Source: Syntrophomonas sp. UBA1368
GTDB taxonomy: Bacteria; Bacillota; Syntrophomonadia; Syntrophomonadales; Syntrophomonadaceae
Direction: 5' to 3'
Length of the DNA stretch: 14,785 nucleotides
Assembly: GCA_002305965.1 (NCBI GenBank)
Contig: DBRM01000022.1
Coordinates: 28,732-43,516 of the forward strand
Part shown: positions 1-7,151 of the stretch, in pieces
Layout: every line of letters begins with the position of its first letter
How positions within the stretch are numbered: the stretch's first letter is position 1
Translations under genes and position numbers: made by a program
Notes under the pieces: model-generated
Database searches by the model: none
Told to the model about the DNA's origin: nothing
Seen by the model: the letters and a program-made list of their open reading frames with translations, nothing else

Positions 1-1484
1 TTGAAAGCATTTTGGCCTGGCACCGCTTTGGCTGGTGGTTTCACATGGCGATCTCTTTTTTATTCATTTGTATGGTTGCTTACACCAAGCTCTGGCACAT
101 ATTTACCGGCATGACTTCGTATTTTTTCAGCAATCTGGAACCCACCGATATTGATTTCATGGAAAACATTGAAGAAGCTGAAAAATTCGGAGTGGAACAG
201 GTCGAAGATTTGCATTGGAAAGACCTTTTGGATCTGGATGCCTGTATCAGGTGCGGCCGCTGTCAGGAAGCATGCCCGGCTTACAACACCGGGAAAAAAT
301 TAAATCCCAAAATCACAGTGATCCAGACCATGAAGAAACATCTGGACGAAAAGGCGCCTTATTTACTGAAGATCAAGGGAGATTTAAAAGAGGATGGCTT
401 GGCCATGACCGTGGATGAGGTAAATGATGTAGACCAGGCCTTTGACCAGAAGGAACCTATGGAACAAAGCCTTTTATATGATATTGTCAGTCCCGAAGTA
501 TTGTGGGCCTGCACCAATTGTCGGGCGTGTGTGGTCCACTGCCCCATGGAGATCGAACATATCAGTAAAATCACTGAAATGAGAAGAAACCTGGTAATGT
601 GGCAGGGGGACATACCATCTGAAGCACAAATGGCTTTTACCAATCTGGAGCGTAACTATAACCCCTGGGGAGTTGGCTGGGCTTCCCGGGCTCAGTGGCT
701 TGATGAAAGAAAGATCAGAGACCAGGTGAATTTACTGGGCGAAGACCATGGAGAATTCGAATACCTTTTATATGGAGGATGTGCAGTAGCATTTGATGAC
801 CGTTATAAAAAAGTGGGGGAAACAGTAATCAAAATGCTGAACAAAGCGGGAATAAAGTTTGGCTATCTGGGAACAGAGGAGGTATGCTGCGGGGATCCGG
901 CCAGAAGGTTGGGGAATGAATATTTATTTCAGACGCTGGCAAAACAAAACATTGAAACTTTTAACAACTACGGAGTCAAGAGAATAATCTGTCTGTGCCC
1001 CCATGGTTTCAACACCATAAAAAATGAATATCCGTATCTTGGCGGGCATTACGTGGTATTCCATTATACAGAAGTCCTGGCGGATTTAATCGGCCAGGGA
1101 AAATTGAATGTCTCAGGCGCCGACAAAAAGAAAGTCAGTTACCATGATTCCTGCTTCCTGGGCAGACATAACGGATTCTATCGTCCGCCCCGTGAAATTG
1201 TGAGCAAAGCAGGAGGAATGCTTACAGAAGTAGAGAAATCCAAACAATTTGGGTTCTGCTGCGGCGCGGGAGGAGGACGCATGTTCCTGGAAGAAGAAAC
1301 TGCAGAAGGCTATAAGCGGATCAATGAAACCAGAGTTGACCAACTGCTGGAAACAGGTCCGGAAGTTATTATCAGCAACTGCCCCTATTGTTTGACCATG
1401 CTTTCCGACGGGGTAAAAGTCTCAAAGGATGAAAATGTTCCGGTGATGGATGTAGCAGAGTATATATGGGAAAACCTTAATTGA
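1..1484 (+). CDS. Membrane-anchored Fe-S oxidoreductase, HdrD/ETF:quinone oxidoreductase type (5' partial)
   Basis: The frame is open to the left edge, so the N-terminus, probably a NarI-like heme b membrane domain, is missing. Residues below count from the TTG at base 12. The visible part has the last hydrophobic membrane segment (about 10-32), then two 4Fe-4S motifs: C78/C81/C84/C88-P and C167/C170/C173/C177-P. Two CCG cysteine-rich domains follow: C257, C292-C293 and C329; then C381, C416-C417 and C457-x2-C460. This order is typical of the DUF224 proteins of anaerobes that pass electrons between electron-transfer flavoprotein and menaquinone, and it is related to HdrD and GlcF. The likely role is membrane electron transfer during acyl-CoA or other organic-acid oxidation; no etf gene is visible to confirm this. 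The first CCG domain reads CPHG (329-332) where CPHC is expected. The next gene is convergent, with 23 bp between stop codons. The family call is firm; the physiological partner is inferred. Confidence 0.88.
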   Translation, partial: ESILAWHRFGWWFHMAISFLFICMVAYTKLWHIFTGMTSYFFSNLEPTDIDFMENIEEAEKFGVEQVEDLHWKDLLDLDACIRCGRCQEACPAYNTGKKLNPKITVIQTMKKHLDEKAPYLLKIKGDLKEDGLAMTVDEVNDVDQAFDQKEPMEQSLLYDIVSPEVLWACTNCRACVVHCPMEIEHISKITEMRRNLVMWQGDIPSEAQMAFTNLERNYNPWGVGWASRAQWLDERKIRDQVNLLGEDHGEFEYLLYGGCAVAFDDRYKKVGETVIKMLNKAGIKFGYLGTEEVCCGDPARRLGNEYLFQTLAKQNIETFNNYGVKRIICLCPHGFNTIKNEYPYLGGHYVVFHYTEVLADLIGQGKLNVSGADKKKVSYHDSCFLGRHNGFYRPPREIVSKAGGMLTEVEKSKQFGFCCGAGGGRMFLEEETAEGYKRINETRVDQLLETGPEVIISNCPYCLTMLSDGVKVSKDENVPVMDVAEYIWENLN

Positions 1485-1507
1485 CCAGCTCCATACTAAA
1501 GATGCAA

Positions 1508-2716
1508 TTAAAACAAACCGGGTTGGATCATTGCTGATTCCGAAGAAGCTTTGGAGACGGCTGGATATTTTCTTGTTGTGGGGCTTGCTATGGCTGCCGG
1601 ACTGTTGGTTTTCGGGGTGCAGTTAAGGTGACTTACATCAAGGACTTCACTATGCCATTTGGCCAGATTCTTCAGGGCTTGCAGCTGTTCACCGTGACCA
1701 GCACGGGAACGGCGCAGAGCCCGGTTTAATACCTGGTAACTGTTTTCAATGTCTGCCTGATTTACCGGGAAAGGGAAACCATCTTTACCGCCGTGGGCAA
1801 AGGAATAACGAACCGGGTCTTGATAACTGGCCTCCACTCCAAAGGCAACTTCTGCTGCCAAACACAGAGCCCTAAGTGTCCCGGGACCAATTCCGGGAAT
1901 CTGCAAAAGCTGTTCAAAATTCTGCGGTTGCCTATCATAAGCCGCATAAAGGGATTTATTTAAATAAGCGGTTCTGGGAATTTCATGGCACCTTGGCAAT
2001 TGTAACCGCTGGCCCTGGATCTTAACGATTTCCCGCAGCAGTTTATCAGGATGGGTCCTGGCAATTTCGCAGCTGGTTCGATTCAGCAGTTGATTTGCCT
2101 CGGATACCAGATTTAAAGTTTCCCCAGTCCCATTGCAGCAAATTGCATTCTGAGGCTCAACCGTAAAATCAGTCATGGCGGAGCTCAGCCAGTGATAACG
2201 ACGAGCCTGCAGGCTATCTTCGTTCATTCCCTGTTGGATCACTGCCCATCGTCCATTATCGGTGAAAACAAAACAATGGTGATAGATTTGATAGCCATCC
2301 TGAACCGCAGCGCTATCCACTTTCGCAGACATTTTGCTGGCGTATACCAATCGATCAGCATCCACGGCCAAGGGGAATTTATCCGCCTGCCGCATGATTT
2401 CCTCGGGTGTGCCGCGTGCGACTCTGCCTTTTCCGCCGGTTATAAATAATCCCGCCCGGGGGCCTATCTCTGCCAGACCCTCTTTCAAGGCACCGCAGAC
2501 AGTTGTGGTGACTCCTGAAGAATGCCAGTCAAAACCGGCCACACAGCCAAGGGCTTGAAACCAGTAAGGATCACTTAAACGTTTCAAAACTTCTTCTGTG
2601 CCTTGGTCTTCGATAATTACTTCCACAATAGCCGCACATAAGGCCTTCATATGAACAAACAGCCAGGCCGGGCATTTTCCCCCATGCAAAGGAAGATCGG
2701 CAGTTCCGGTTCTCAT
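1508..2716 (-). CDS. DUF763 family protein with helix-hairpin-helix motif and clamp-like C-terminal peptide
   Basis: The protein of 402 residues opens with the family signature RTGTADLPLHGGKCPAWLF, which is characteristic of DUF763 (COG1415), an uncharacterised family found in archaea and scattered bacteria. Other conserved-looking blocks are HSSGVTTTVCGALKEGL (65-81), and a stretch with HH (146-147) running to VIQQGMN (159-165). A helix-hairpin-helix segment, IPGIGPGTLRAL (273-284), suggests non-specific DNA binding. The last 35 or so residues are rich in Ser, Ala, Pro and Thr, look disordered, and end in QPGLF (398-402), which fits the bacterial sliding-clamp pentapeptide QxxLF. The ATG start follows AGGAGG at good distance and a sigma-A-like promoter. 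It stands alone, without recognisable DNA-repair neighbours. A function in DNA metabolism is my inference; no catalytic activity can be assigned. Confidence 0.85.
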   Translation of the reverse strand: MRTGTADLPLHGGKCPAWLFVHMKALCAAIVEVIIEDQGTEEVLKRLSDPYWFQALGCVAGFDWHSSGVTTTVCGALKEGLAEIGPRAGLFITGGKGRVARGTPEEIMRQADKFPLAVDADRLVYASKMSAKVDSAAVQDGYQIYHHCFVFTDNGRWAVIQQGMNEDSLQARRYHWLSSAMTDFTVEPQNAICCNGTGETLNLVSEANQLLNRTSCEIARTHPDKLLREIVKIQGQRLQLPRCHEIPRTAYLNKSLYAAYDRQPQNFEQLLQIPGIGPGTLRALCLAAEVAFGVEASYQDPVRYSFAHGGKDGFPFPVNQADIENSYQVLNRALRRSRAGHGEQLQALKNLAKWHSEVLDVSHLNCTPKTNSPAAIASPTTRKYPAVSKASSESAMIQPGLF

Positions 2717-2746
2717 GTAAACCTCCTGCTTTCTTGATTTGAAACC

Positions 2747-2775
2747 AGTATAACAAAAATATTAAATACAAACAA
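2747..2775 (-). promoter_or_regulatory. Sigma-A-like promoter for the DUF763 gene
   Basis: Read on the minus strand, TTGTTT (2770-2775) and TATACT (2747-2752) are separated by 17 bp, with an AT-rich spacer. Transcription would begin near 2740, leaving a 5' leader of roughly 25 nt that carries the AGGAGG ribosome-binding site ahead of the ATG at 2716. Confidence 0.5.
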
Positions 2776-2840
2776 ATGTTCTGAAATAATTATTTAATTA
2801 TGGAACGATTTAAGAAAGGTAGGGTAACGCGGAGCTTCCA

Positions 2841-2875
2841 ATAAAAAAGCCTGCTGACTTTATATCAACAGGCTT
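2841..2875 (-). terminator. Rho-independent terminator of the ferritin-like gene
   Basis: Arms 2847-2857 and 2865-2875 pair over 11 positions with one C-A mismatch, around a 7-base loop (2858-2864). On the minus strand the stem runs straight into a T tract (the A run 2843-2848 on the plus strand). It lies 15 bp past the stop of the ferritin-like gene and separates it from the DUF763 gene. On the plus strand there is no T tract. Confidence 0.8.
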
Positions 2876-2889
2876 GATGCTATTCTAGT

Positions 2890-3336
2890 TTACCAGACTT
2901 CTGGAAAAGCAGTGTTGGTGTATAAGTTTTCCAGGTGAGTCTTATGCCCTTGCTCCATCTTGGCTAATTCCAGAAAAGTTGCTTTTTGTTCTTCCGTGTC
3001 ACTTGCCTGGGCAAAAACATTGTACAGTTCCATGGCTTCCTGTTCTCTCTTCATTGCTAATGCCAGAGCATCTGCCGGCTTCATGGAGGTACTTAAAGCA
3101 GGTCTGTCAACGGTTTCGGCAACTTTGTAATCATCTGTCTGTTTGAACTGAAGAGGTTTCTCGGGATTTTTGAAGAAGGCTTCCAGTATTTTTTTATGAT
3201 TTGCTTCTTCCTGTGCCAGTTCGGCGAATAATTTTTTCAGTGAAGGTTCCAGATCTTTTGCAGCGACTGAGGAATAAAATTCATAGGCTTCGATTTCGTT
3301 TTCTATGGCCATTTCTAGAATTTGTTTATAATCCAT
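2890..3336 (-). CDS. Rubrerythrin-like ferritin-superfamily diiron protein
   Basis: The predicted 148-residue protein is a four-helix bundle with two repeated iron-ligand patterns: E16 in a long helix then E44-x-x-H47, and E100 then E128-x-x-H131. This is the diiron layout of the rubrerythrin/ferritin-like superfamily. There is no C-terminal rubredoxin domain and no extra Cys pair, so it is a erythrin-type module only. Such proteins act in peroxide reduction or iron handling in the cytoplasm of anaerobes; which one applies here cannot be read from sequence. I choose the ATG at 3336 because AGGGGG (3345-3350 on the opposite strand) sits 8 nt upstream and the product begins MDYKQILEMA, as usual for the family. 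A longer reading to 3402 would add 22 poorly conserved residues. The gene has its own promoter and terminator, so it is monocistronic, and it is divergent from the secernin-like gene. Confidence 0.88.
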   Translation of the reverse strand: MDYKQILEMAIENEIEAYEFYSSVAAKDLEPSLKKLFAELAQEEANHKKILEAFFKNPEKPLQFKQTDDYKVAETVDRPALSTSMKPADALALAMKREQEAMELYNVFAQASDTEEQKATFLELAKMEQGHKTHLENLYTNTAFPEVW

Positions 3337-3363
3337 CAAGCATGCCCCCTTTTGATTTTCTTT

Positions 3364-3369
3364 ATTATA
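3364..3369 (-). promoter_or_regulatory. -10 box for the ferritin-like gene
   Basis: A perfect TATAAT on the minus strand lies 27 bp upstream of the chosen ATG, in an AT-rich region. The hexamer at the proper -35 distance (TATGGA, 3387-3392) is a poor match, so promoter strength may depend on an activator or on AT-rich upstream DNA. Confidence 0.4.
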
Positions 3370-3524
3370 CAATATTTTAGCTTCAATCCATAAATATTCC
3401 AAAATTATTAGATATCATTTTTTGGCAGCTAAAGCAAAAATAATAGTTTTATTGATATAAGCAGCAAGCTTTTTTAGGTATTATTAAGAGGAAGCATTTT
3501 GATTGAAGCAGAGGGGGACTATTA

Positions 3525-4841
3525 ATGTGTGACACCATGGTCGCGTTAGGAAATTCCACCAGGGATGGCGCAGTGATATTCGGCAAGAACAGTGACCGGC
3601 AGCCAAATGAACCCCACATTATGATCCGCGTGCCGCGCAAAATGTATAAAAAGGGCAGTAAAGTAAAGTTAACCTATATTGAGATCGACCAGGCGGAAGA
3701 GACCAATGAGGTGCTGCTGCTAAAACCGTCCTGGATCTGGGGATGTGAAATGGGCTGTAATGAATTCGGTCTTAATATCGGTAATGAAGCGGTTTTTACC
3801 CGGGAAAAATACGGACCGGAAAGCCTTACCGGCATGGATATGGTGCGATTGGCCCTTGAACGCTGCGCAACCAGTGAAGAAGCCATGGAACTCATTATAG
3901 AGCTGCTGGAAAGGTATGGGCAGGGAGGAAACTGCGGTTTTGAAAAGCCTTTTACCTATCATAATTCCTTTTTAATAGCAGATCTGCATTCGGCTTGGGT
4001 GTTGGAAACAGCGGGGAATTATTGGGCCGCTGAAAAAGTCACTGAGGTTCGTAGTATTTCAAATGGTTTGACCATCGGTGAAACCTTTGACAAGGCACAT
4101 CCGGAGCTGTATGAGCATGCCGCTGCCAAAGGCTGGTGTAAAGCAGGCGAGAATTTCAATTTTTCCCGCTCATACAGTGATCCGCTTTACACTTATTTCA
4201 GCGGCTCGAAAAATCGGGGCTGGGAAACCATAAACTGTCTGGAAAATAAGAAACCTTTGGTTTCGGTGGAAAACATGATGGCGATTTTACGCTCACATGA
4301 TCCGAAAACGGAAGGAAAGCAATTTAACCGGGCAAGCCTGAGAAGTGTCTGCATGCATGGCGGCGGGCTCATTGGAGATCATACCACCGGCAGCTATATT
4401 GCATCATTAAAAGAAAATAGCTGTTTGTATTGGGTGACCGGTTGTTCCACCCCTTGCCTGGCAGTTTACAAACCTTTGTGGCTGATTGATGGAGAACCGG
4501 TGACATTCAATGAAGATGAAGAAACCAATGCCATCCGGTACTGGATGCAAAGGGAAACCCTTCATCGCATGGTCTTGATGAACCAGATCCCTGATTTAGA
4601 TAAATACTACCGGGAAAGAGACCTTTTGCAGGGCGAGCTGCTGCAAAAAGCAGAAGCCGTAGATGGAAAAAACGTATCCGAACAGAAGCTTCTGGAAATT
4701 ATGCTTTATGCGGTGAAAAGAGAACAGGAACTAATCGAAAACACGATAAAATCGGGCAGCGGGATCAAAGGGGTCATGAAAGGCAATTCATATTTTCGAT
4801 ATTACTGGCAGCGGATGAACAAAAAATTAAATATCTTTTAA
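3525..4841 (+). CDS. Secernin-like peptidase C69 family protein (Ntn hydrolase)
   Basis: The 438-residue protein begins MCDTMVALGNSTRDG, followed by VIFGKNSDR (17-25). This is the N-terminus of the secernin branch of peptidase family C69. In that fold the initiator Met is removed and Cys2 becomes the N-terminal nucleophile. Further family blocks are YIEIDQ, PSWIWGCEMGCNEFGLNIGNEAV, YGQGGNCG, YHNSFLIAD and WVLETAGNYWAAEKV, which match animal secernins over the whole N-terminal half as I recall that sequence. C69 members include dipeptidases and amide hydrolases of the Ntn class; the substrate of bacterial secernin-like members is not known to me. No signal peptide is visible, so it is probably cytoplasmic. 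The ATG follows an AGAGGGGG ribosome-binding site. It is divergent from the ferritin-like gene and appears monocistronic. The family call is strong; the substrate is unassigned. Confidence 0.88.
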   Translation: MCDTMVALGNSTRDGAVIFGKNSDRQPNEPHIMIRVPRKMYKKGSKVKLTYIEIDQAEETNEVLLLKPSWIWGCEMGCNEFGLNIGNEAVFTREKYGPESLTGMDMVRLALERCATSEEAMELIIELLERYGQGGNCGFEKPFTYHNSFLIADLHSAWVLETAGNYWAAEKVTEVRSISNGLTIGETFDKAHPELYEHAAAKGWCKAGENFNFSRSYSDPLYTYFSGSKNRGWETINCLENKKPLVSVENMMAILRSHDPKTEGKQFNRASLRSVCMHGGGLIGDHTTGSYIASLKENSCLYWVTGCSTPCLAVYKPLWLIDGEPVTFNEDEETNAIRYWMQRETLHRMVLMNQIPDLDKYYRERDLLQGELLQKAEAVDGKNVSEQKLLEIMLYAVKREQELIENTIKSGSGIKGVMKGNSYFRYYWQRMNKKLNIF

Positions 4842-4863
4842 CAGGAAAATTTAATACTTCAGT

Positions 4864-4891
4864 CAATATTCCTCTTTGCTTTTCATATATT
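4864..4891 (+). promoter_or_regulatory. Possible sporulation (sigma-E-like) promoter for ymxH
   Basis: CAATATT (4864-4870) and CATATATT (4884-4891) are 13 bp apart. They resemble the Bacillus sigma-E elements (ATATT, then CATACAAT about 14 bp later), though spacing is one short and the -10 departs at two positions. It lies 36 bp upstream of the start of a YlmC/YmxH sporulation gene. AT-rich DNA often gives such matches, so this is tentative. Confidence 0.3.
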
Positions 4892-4927
4892 AAAATTGGA
4901 CACATTATTAGCAAAAGAGGTGAGAAC

Positions 4928-5215
4928 ATGATAAAAATATCTGACTTGCAGGCCCGGGACGTGATCAATGTCCTTGACGGTAAGAAATTAGGTAATATCA
5001 TTGATATTGATCTGGATCTGGATAATGGCAGAGTGCTGGGATTGGTCCTGCCGGGGAGGGCAAAAGGGTTTATTTTCTCCAAAAGAGAAGAAATGACGGT
5101 TCCCTGGAACAAGATTATCAGGATCGGACGGGATGTGATTTTAGTAGAAGTTCCGGTTGCCAGCGAAATAGATGCTTACCGGCGCGATTATATCAGTGAT
5201 GATGATCAATATTAA
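4928..5215 (+). CDS. ymxH: YlmC/YmxH family sporulation protein (PRC-barrel)
   Basis: This 95-residue protein is a single PRC-barrel-like beta domain. It begins MIKISDLQARDVINVLDGKK, continues through GNIIDIDLDLDNGRVLGLVLPG and ends VPWNKIIRIGRDVILVEV before a short acidic tail. These blocks are characteristic of the YlmC/YmxH family, found almost only in spore-forming Firmicutes and usually near sigE/sigG, nrdR and the ylm division cluster, as here. The molecular role is not established; the PRC-barrel fold suggests an RNA- or protein-binding adaptor. The ATG is preceded by a strong AGAGGTGAG site 6 nt upstream. nrdR follows after 83 bp with its own promoter candidate, so the two may be separately controlled. 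ylmC and ymxH names are both used for this family, hence moderate certainty on the symbol. Confidence 0.85.
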   Translation: MIKISDLQARDVINVLDGKKLGNIIDIDLDLDNGRVLGLVLPGRAKGFIFSKREEMTVPWNKIIRIGRDVILVEVPVASEIDAYRRDYISDDDQY

Positions 5216-5224
5216 GTATAAAAG

Positions 5225-5253
5225 TTGCAAATGGGAAGGCTTTTAGACATAAT
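5225..5253 (+). promoter_or_regulatory. Sigma-A-like promoter candidate for nrdR
   Basis: TTGCAA (5225-5230) and CATAAT (5248-5253) have the optimal 17 bp spacing. A second TATAAT at 5275-5280 lies closer to the gene but lacks a convincing -35 element and would leave almost no leader before the ribosome-binding site (5285-5290). Confidence 0.45.
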
Positions 5254-5298
5254 TAGGGCAGACAAGCTAGTATTTATAATAAATGAGGTGAGCTGCAG

Positions 5299-5754
5299 GT
5301 GCGTTGTCCTTATTGTAACGAAGATGATAGCCGGGTGGTAGATTCCCGTTCCAATGAAGATAATTCCATTACCAGAAGACGAAGGGAATGCATTGCATGC
5401 AAAAGAAGATTCACAACCTATGAAAAAGTGGAAGAACGCCCTTTACTGGTGATTAAAAAAGACGGCAGCCGGGAACAATTTAACCGCGACAAAATCATCA
5501 GAGGCCTGACAAGAGCCTTTGAAAAACGACCGGTCAGTGCCGATCAGATTGAGTTGTTAGTATCGGATCTGGAAAGGGAATTGCGGGACAATTTTGACCG
5601 CGAAGTAAGCAGCGAGGAAATCGGCGAAAAAATCATGGACAGGCTGCAGAAGATCGACGAGGTAGCGTACGTCCGCTTTGCTTCTGTTTATCGGCAATTT
5701 ACCGATTTAAACAGTTTTATAAATACCATAGAGCAGCTTAAAAAACAGGAATAA
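5299..5754 (+). CDS. nrdR: Transcriptional repressor NrdR
   Basis: The 151-residue protein has the NrdR architecture and usual length. A zinc ribbon has C3/C6 and C31/C34, with the family blocks SRVVDSR and RRRRECIACKRRFTTYEKVEE. An ATP-cone domain (about 49-139) follows, with VIKKDGSREQFNRDKI and VAYVRFASVYRQF. NrdR senses ATP/dATP and represses ribonucleotide reductase genes through NrdR boxes. No reductase gene and no obvious NrdR box occur in this window. The GTG start is supported by GAGGTG 8 nt upstream and by the invariant MRCPYC opening. Position directly after ymxH and before pgeF is the common arrangement in Clostridia. No terminator was recognised in the 159 bp before the convergent DUF2007 gene. 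Confidence 0.96.
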   Translation: MRCPYCNEDDSRVVDSRSNEDNSITRRRRECIACKRRFTTYEKVEERPLLVIKKDGSREQFNRDKIIRGLTRAFEKRPVSADQIELLVSDLERELRDNFDREVSSEEIGEKIMDRLQKIDEVAYVRFASVYRQFTDLNSFINTIEQLKKQE

Positions 5755-5913
5755 TTAAGTTTTACCTGCACAGAACACTTCCATCATTTCCATTCTTCTC
5801 ACTTCCGGAGGACCTTTTATCAAAAACCTGCTTACATATTGCCATTATGCTTGCATTTTAAGTCAATCTTTTCTATAGTTAGCAGGGAAAATACAGAAAT
5901 TTGTTGAAAGAAG

Positions 5914-6204
5914 CTAAGAGTCTTCGCTCAGTTCTTCCAATAATTCTAAGGCGGTGTCAGCTTCACTTTCCGGCACGGCAATTTTAACTTCGGCCAAAGG
6001 GCCAATGGAAACCGGCATCTGGGCGACTTCTTTGCTTGCGATCTTCACCGGGATCCCATAAGACTCCAGAACACTTTTAATGATCAATTCATTGGGTGCG
6101 TAGACCTTTTTGATAATGACCCAGGGGGCATCGTTTACGTCAAAGTCACAGGTTAAGCAGCGGTATTCCTGGTTTAAAGGGATTTTACAGTTTGGGCAAT
6201 CCAT
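5914..6204 (-). CDS. Zinc-ribbon plus DUF2007 domain protein
   Basis: The 96-residue product opens MDCPNCK and carries C3/C6 and C16/C19, a short zinc ribbon. A DUF2007-like ferredoxin-fold domain follows: WVIIKKVYAPNELIIKSVLE, then GIPVKI and VKIAVPESEADTALELLEE. DUF2007 is annotated as a putative signal-transducing or ligand-binding domain; its real role is unknown. The ATG at 6204 is chosen because GGAGGTG (6212-6218) sits 7 nt upstream and the Cys pair begins right after it. A longer frame to 6285 would overlap pgeF and add unrelated residues. It is on the strand opposite to the surrounding cluster: divergent from pgeF by only 53 bp, and tail to tail with nrdR. The acidic C-terminus ends ELSEDS. 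Confidence 0.8.
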   Translation of the reverse strand: MDCPNCKIPLNQEYRCLTCDFDVNDAPWVIIKKVYAPNELIIKSVLESYGIPVKIASKEVAQMPVSIGPLAEVKIAVPESEADTALELLEELSEDS

Positions 6205-6257
6205 ATCAATGCACCTCCATTTAAAATCATTGTAAGCCAAAAAGGGAGGCAGGACAA

Positions 6258-7070
6258 ATGCTGAACTGGCAATGGGAAGAATCACAGGGAATCAAATATA
6301 TGACTATACCTGAGTGGAAAAGACTCGGGACAGATATGCTGTTTACCAGCCGGCGTCAGGGAGAAAGCCGGCAGCCGTTTGAATCTCTGAATTTGGCACT
6401 GCATGTAGGAGATGAACCAGATAGAGTCATCCGCAACCGGCAGAAGCTTATGAGCATCTGGGGGAGGCAGGTGGGTGATTTGGTCTGTTGTGAACAAGTG
6501 CATGGAAACAAGGTAGCCATTGTCAGCGAGGCAGACCGGGGCAGGGGAGCATTGGCATATAATACAGCATTGACCGGTTATGACGGCATGATCACCAATA
6601 CATCAGGCCTTTATTTGGCGCTTTTTTATGCCGATTGTTTGCCGGTGTTTCTTTTCGATCCTGTAAAAAAAGTAATTGCTTTGGTCCATAGCGGCTGGAA
6701 AGGTACGATGGGCAAAATTGTTTTACAGGCAGCAGGAATGATGCAGCAGCAATACCAGGTCGAACTCAACAATCTCCAGGCATTCATCGGTCCAGGAATA
6801 GCCAGTTGCTGTTTTGAAATAGACCGGGAATTGTCAGATCGGGTACGAAATGAATTTCATGACTTTGACTCTGTTTTACTGCAGAAAGACGATAGGTTCT
6901 TCTGGGATCTGGCCTTGACCAATTCCTGTTTACTGCAGCAGGCCGGCCTGCAAAATGAAAACATTGCCATTTGTAAACTATGCACCAAATGCCAAAATGA
7001 GCTGTTTTTTTCATATCGAGCTGAAAGTGGCAAAACCGGAAGAATGGCGGCTGTGATCGGCCTGCAATAA
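6258..7070 (+). CDS. pgeF: Peptidoglycan editing factor PgeF (YlmD/YfiH family)
   Basis: The 270-residue protein has the full family signature. H82 (EQVHGN), C127 (ADCLPV) and H144 (HSGWKG) are the zinc/copper ligands of this fold, with FIGPGIASCCFEID (176-189) and CTKCQNELFFSYR (242-254). Members were first called laccase-like or multicopper polyphenol oxidases, then shown to hydrolyse L-Ser from wrongly built peptidoglycan precursors and to have purine-nucleoside phosphorylase or deaminase activity in some relatives. In Firmicutes the gene (ylmD) heads the ylm division cluster, as here. A GGGAGG site precedes the ATG. An unusually AT-rich 125 bp gap with inverted repeats separates it from ylmE, which is often much closer. 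Confidence 0.93.
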   Translation: MLNWQWEESQGIKYMTIPEWKRLGTDMLFTSRRQGESRQPFESLNLALHVGDEPDRVIRNRQKLMSIWGRQVGDLVCCEQVHGNKVAIVSEADRGRGALAYNTALTGYDGMITNTSGLYLALFYADCLPVFLFDPVKKVIALVHSGWKGTMGKIVLQAAGMMQQQYQVELNNLQAFIGPGIASCCFEIDRELSDRVRNEFHDFDSVLLQKDDRFFWDLALTNSCLLQQAGLQNENIAICKLCTKCQNELFFSYRAESGKTGRMAAVIGLQ

Positions 7071-7105
7071 AACAGCGGTTTATAAAAAAATAATATATTA
7101 CATTA

Positions 7106-7125
7106 TTATGGATAAAAAACCATAA
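7106..7125. repeat. Inverted repeat TTATGG-N8-CCATAA
   Basis: Arms 7106-7111 and 7120-7125 are perfect complements around an A-rich 8-base spacer. The sequence lies in the AT-rich pgeF-ylmE gap, 9 bp before a second, longer palindrome. It has no T tract on the plus strand, so it does not read as a terminator for pgeF. Confidence 0.4.
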
Positions 7126-7133
7126 AAAAGGCA

Positions 7134-7151
7134 GATTTTATATATAAAATC
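7134..7151. repeat. 18-bp perfect palindrome upstream of ylmE
   Basis: GATTTTATATATAAAATC is fully self-complementary. It lies 44 bp upstream of the preferred ylmE start, in DNA that could host a promoter, and could be an operator for a dimeric regulator. Low complexity makes chance occurrence plausible. Confidence 0.4.

Noticed and set aside
3337..3402. Longer start for the ferritin-like protein (22 extra residues)
   Set aside because: The internal ATG at 3336 has an AGGGGG site 8 nt upstream, and the extension covers the predicted -10 box.
3452..3484. Possible promoter for the secernin-like gene (TTGATA with TAGGTA or TATTAT)
   Set aside because: At 17-18 bp spacing the -10 is poor, and the better -10 (TATTAT) is 21 bp away; not strong enough to list.
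5755..5913. 159 bp between nrdR and the convergent DUF2007 gene, searched for a terminator or small RNA
   Set aside because: Only a distant imperfect pair (CCTGCTTAC with GTTAGCAGG, about 50 bp apart) was seen; no stem with T tract and no credible small gene.
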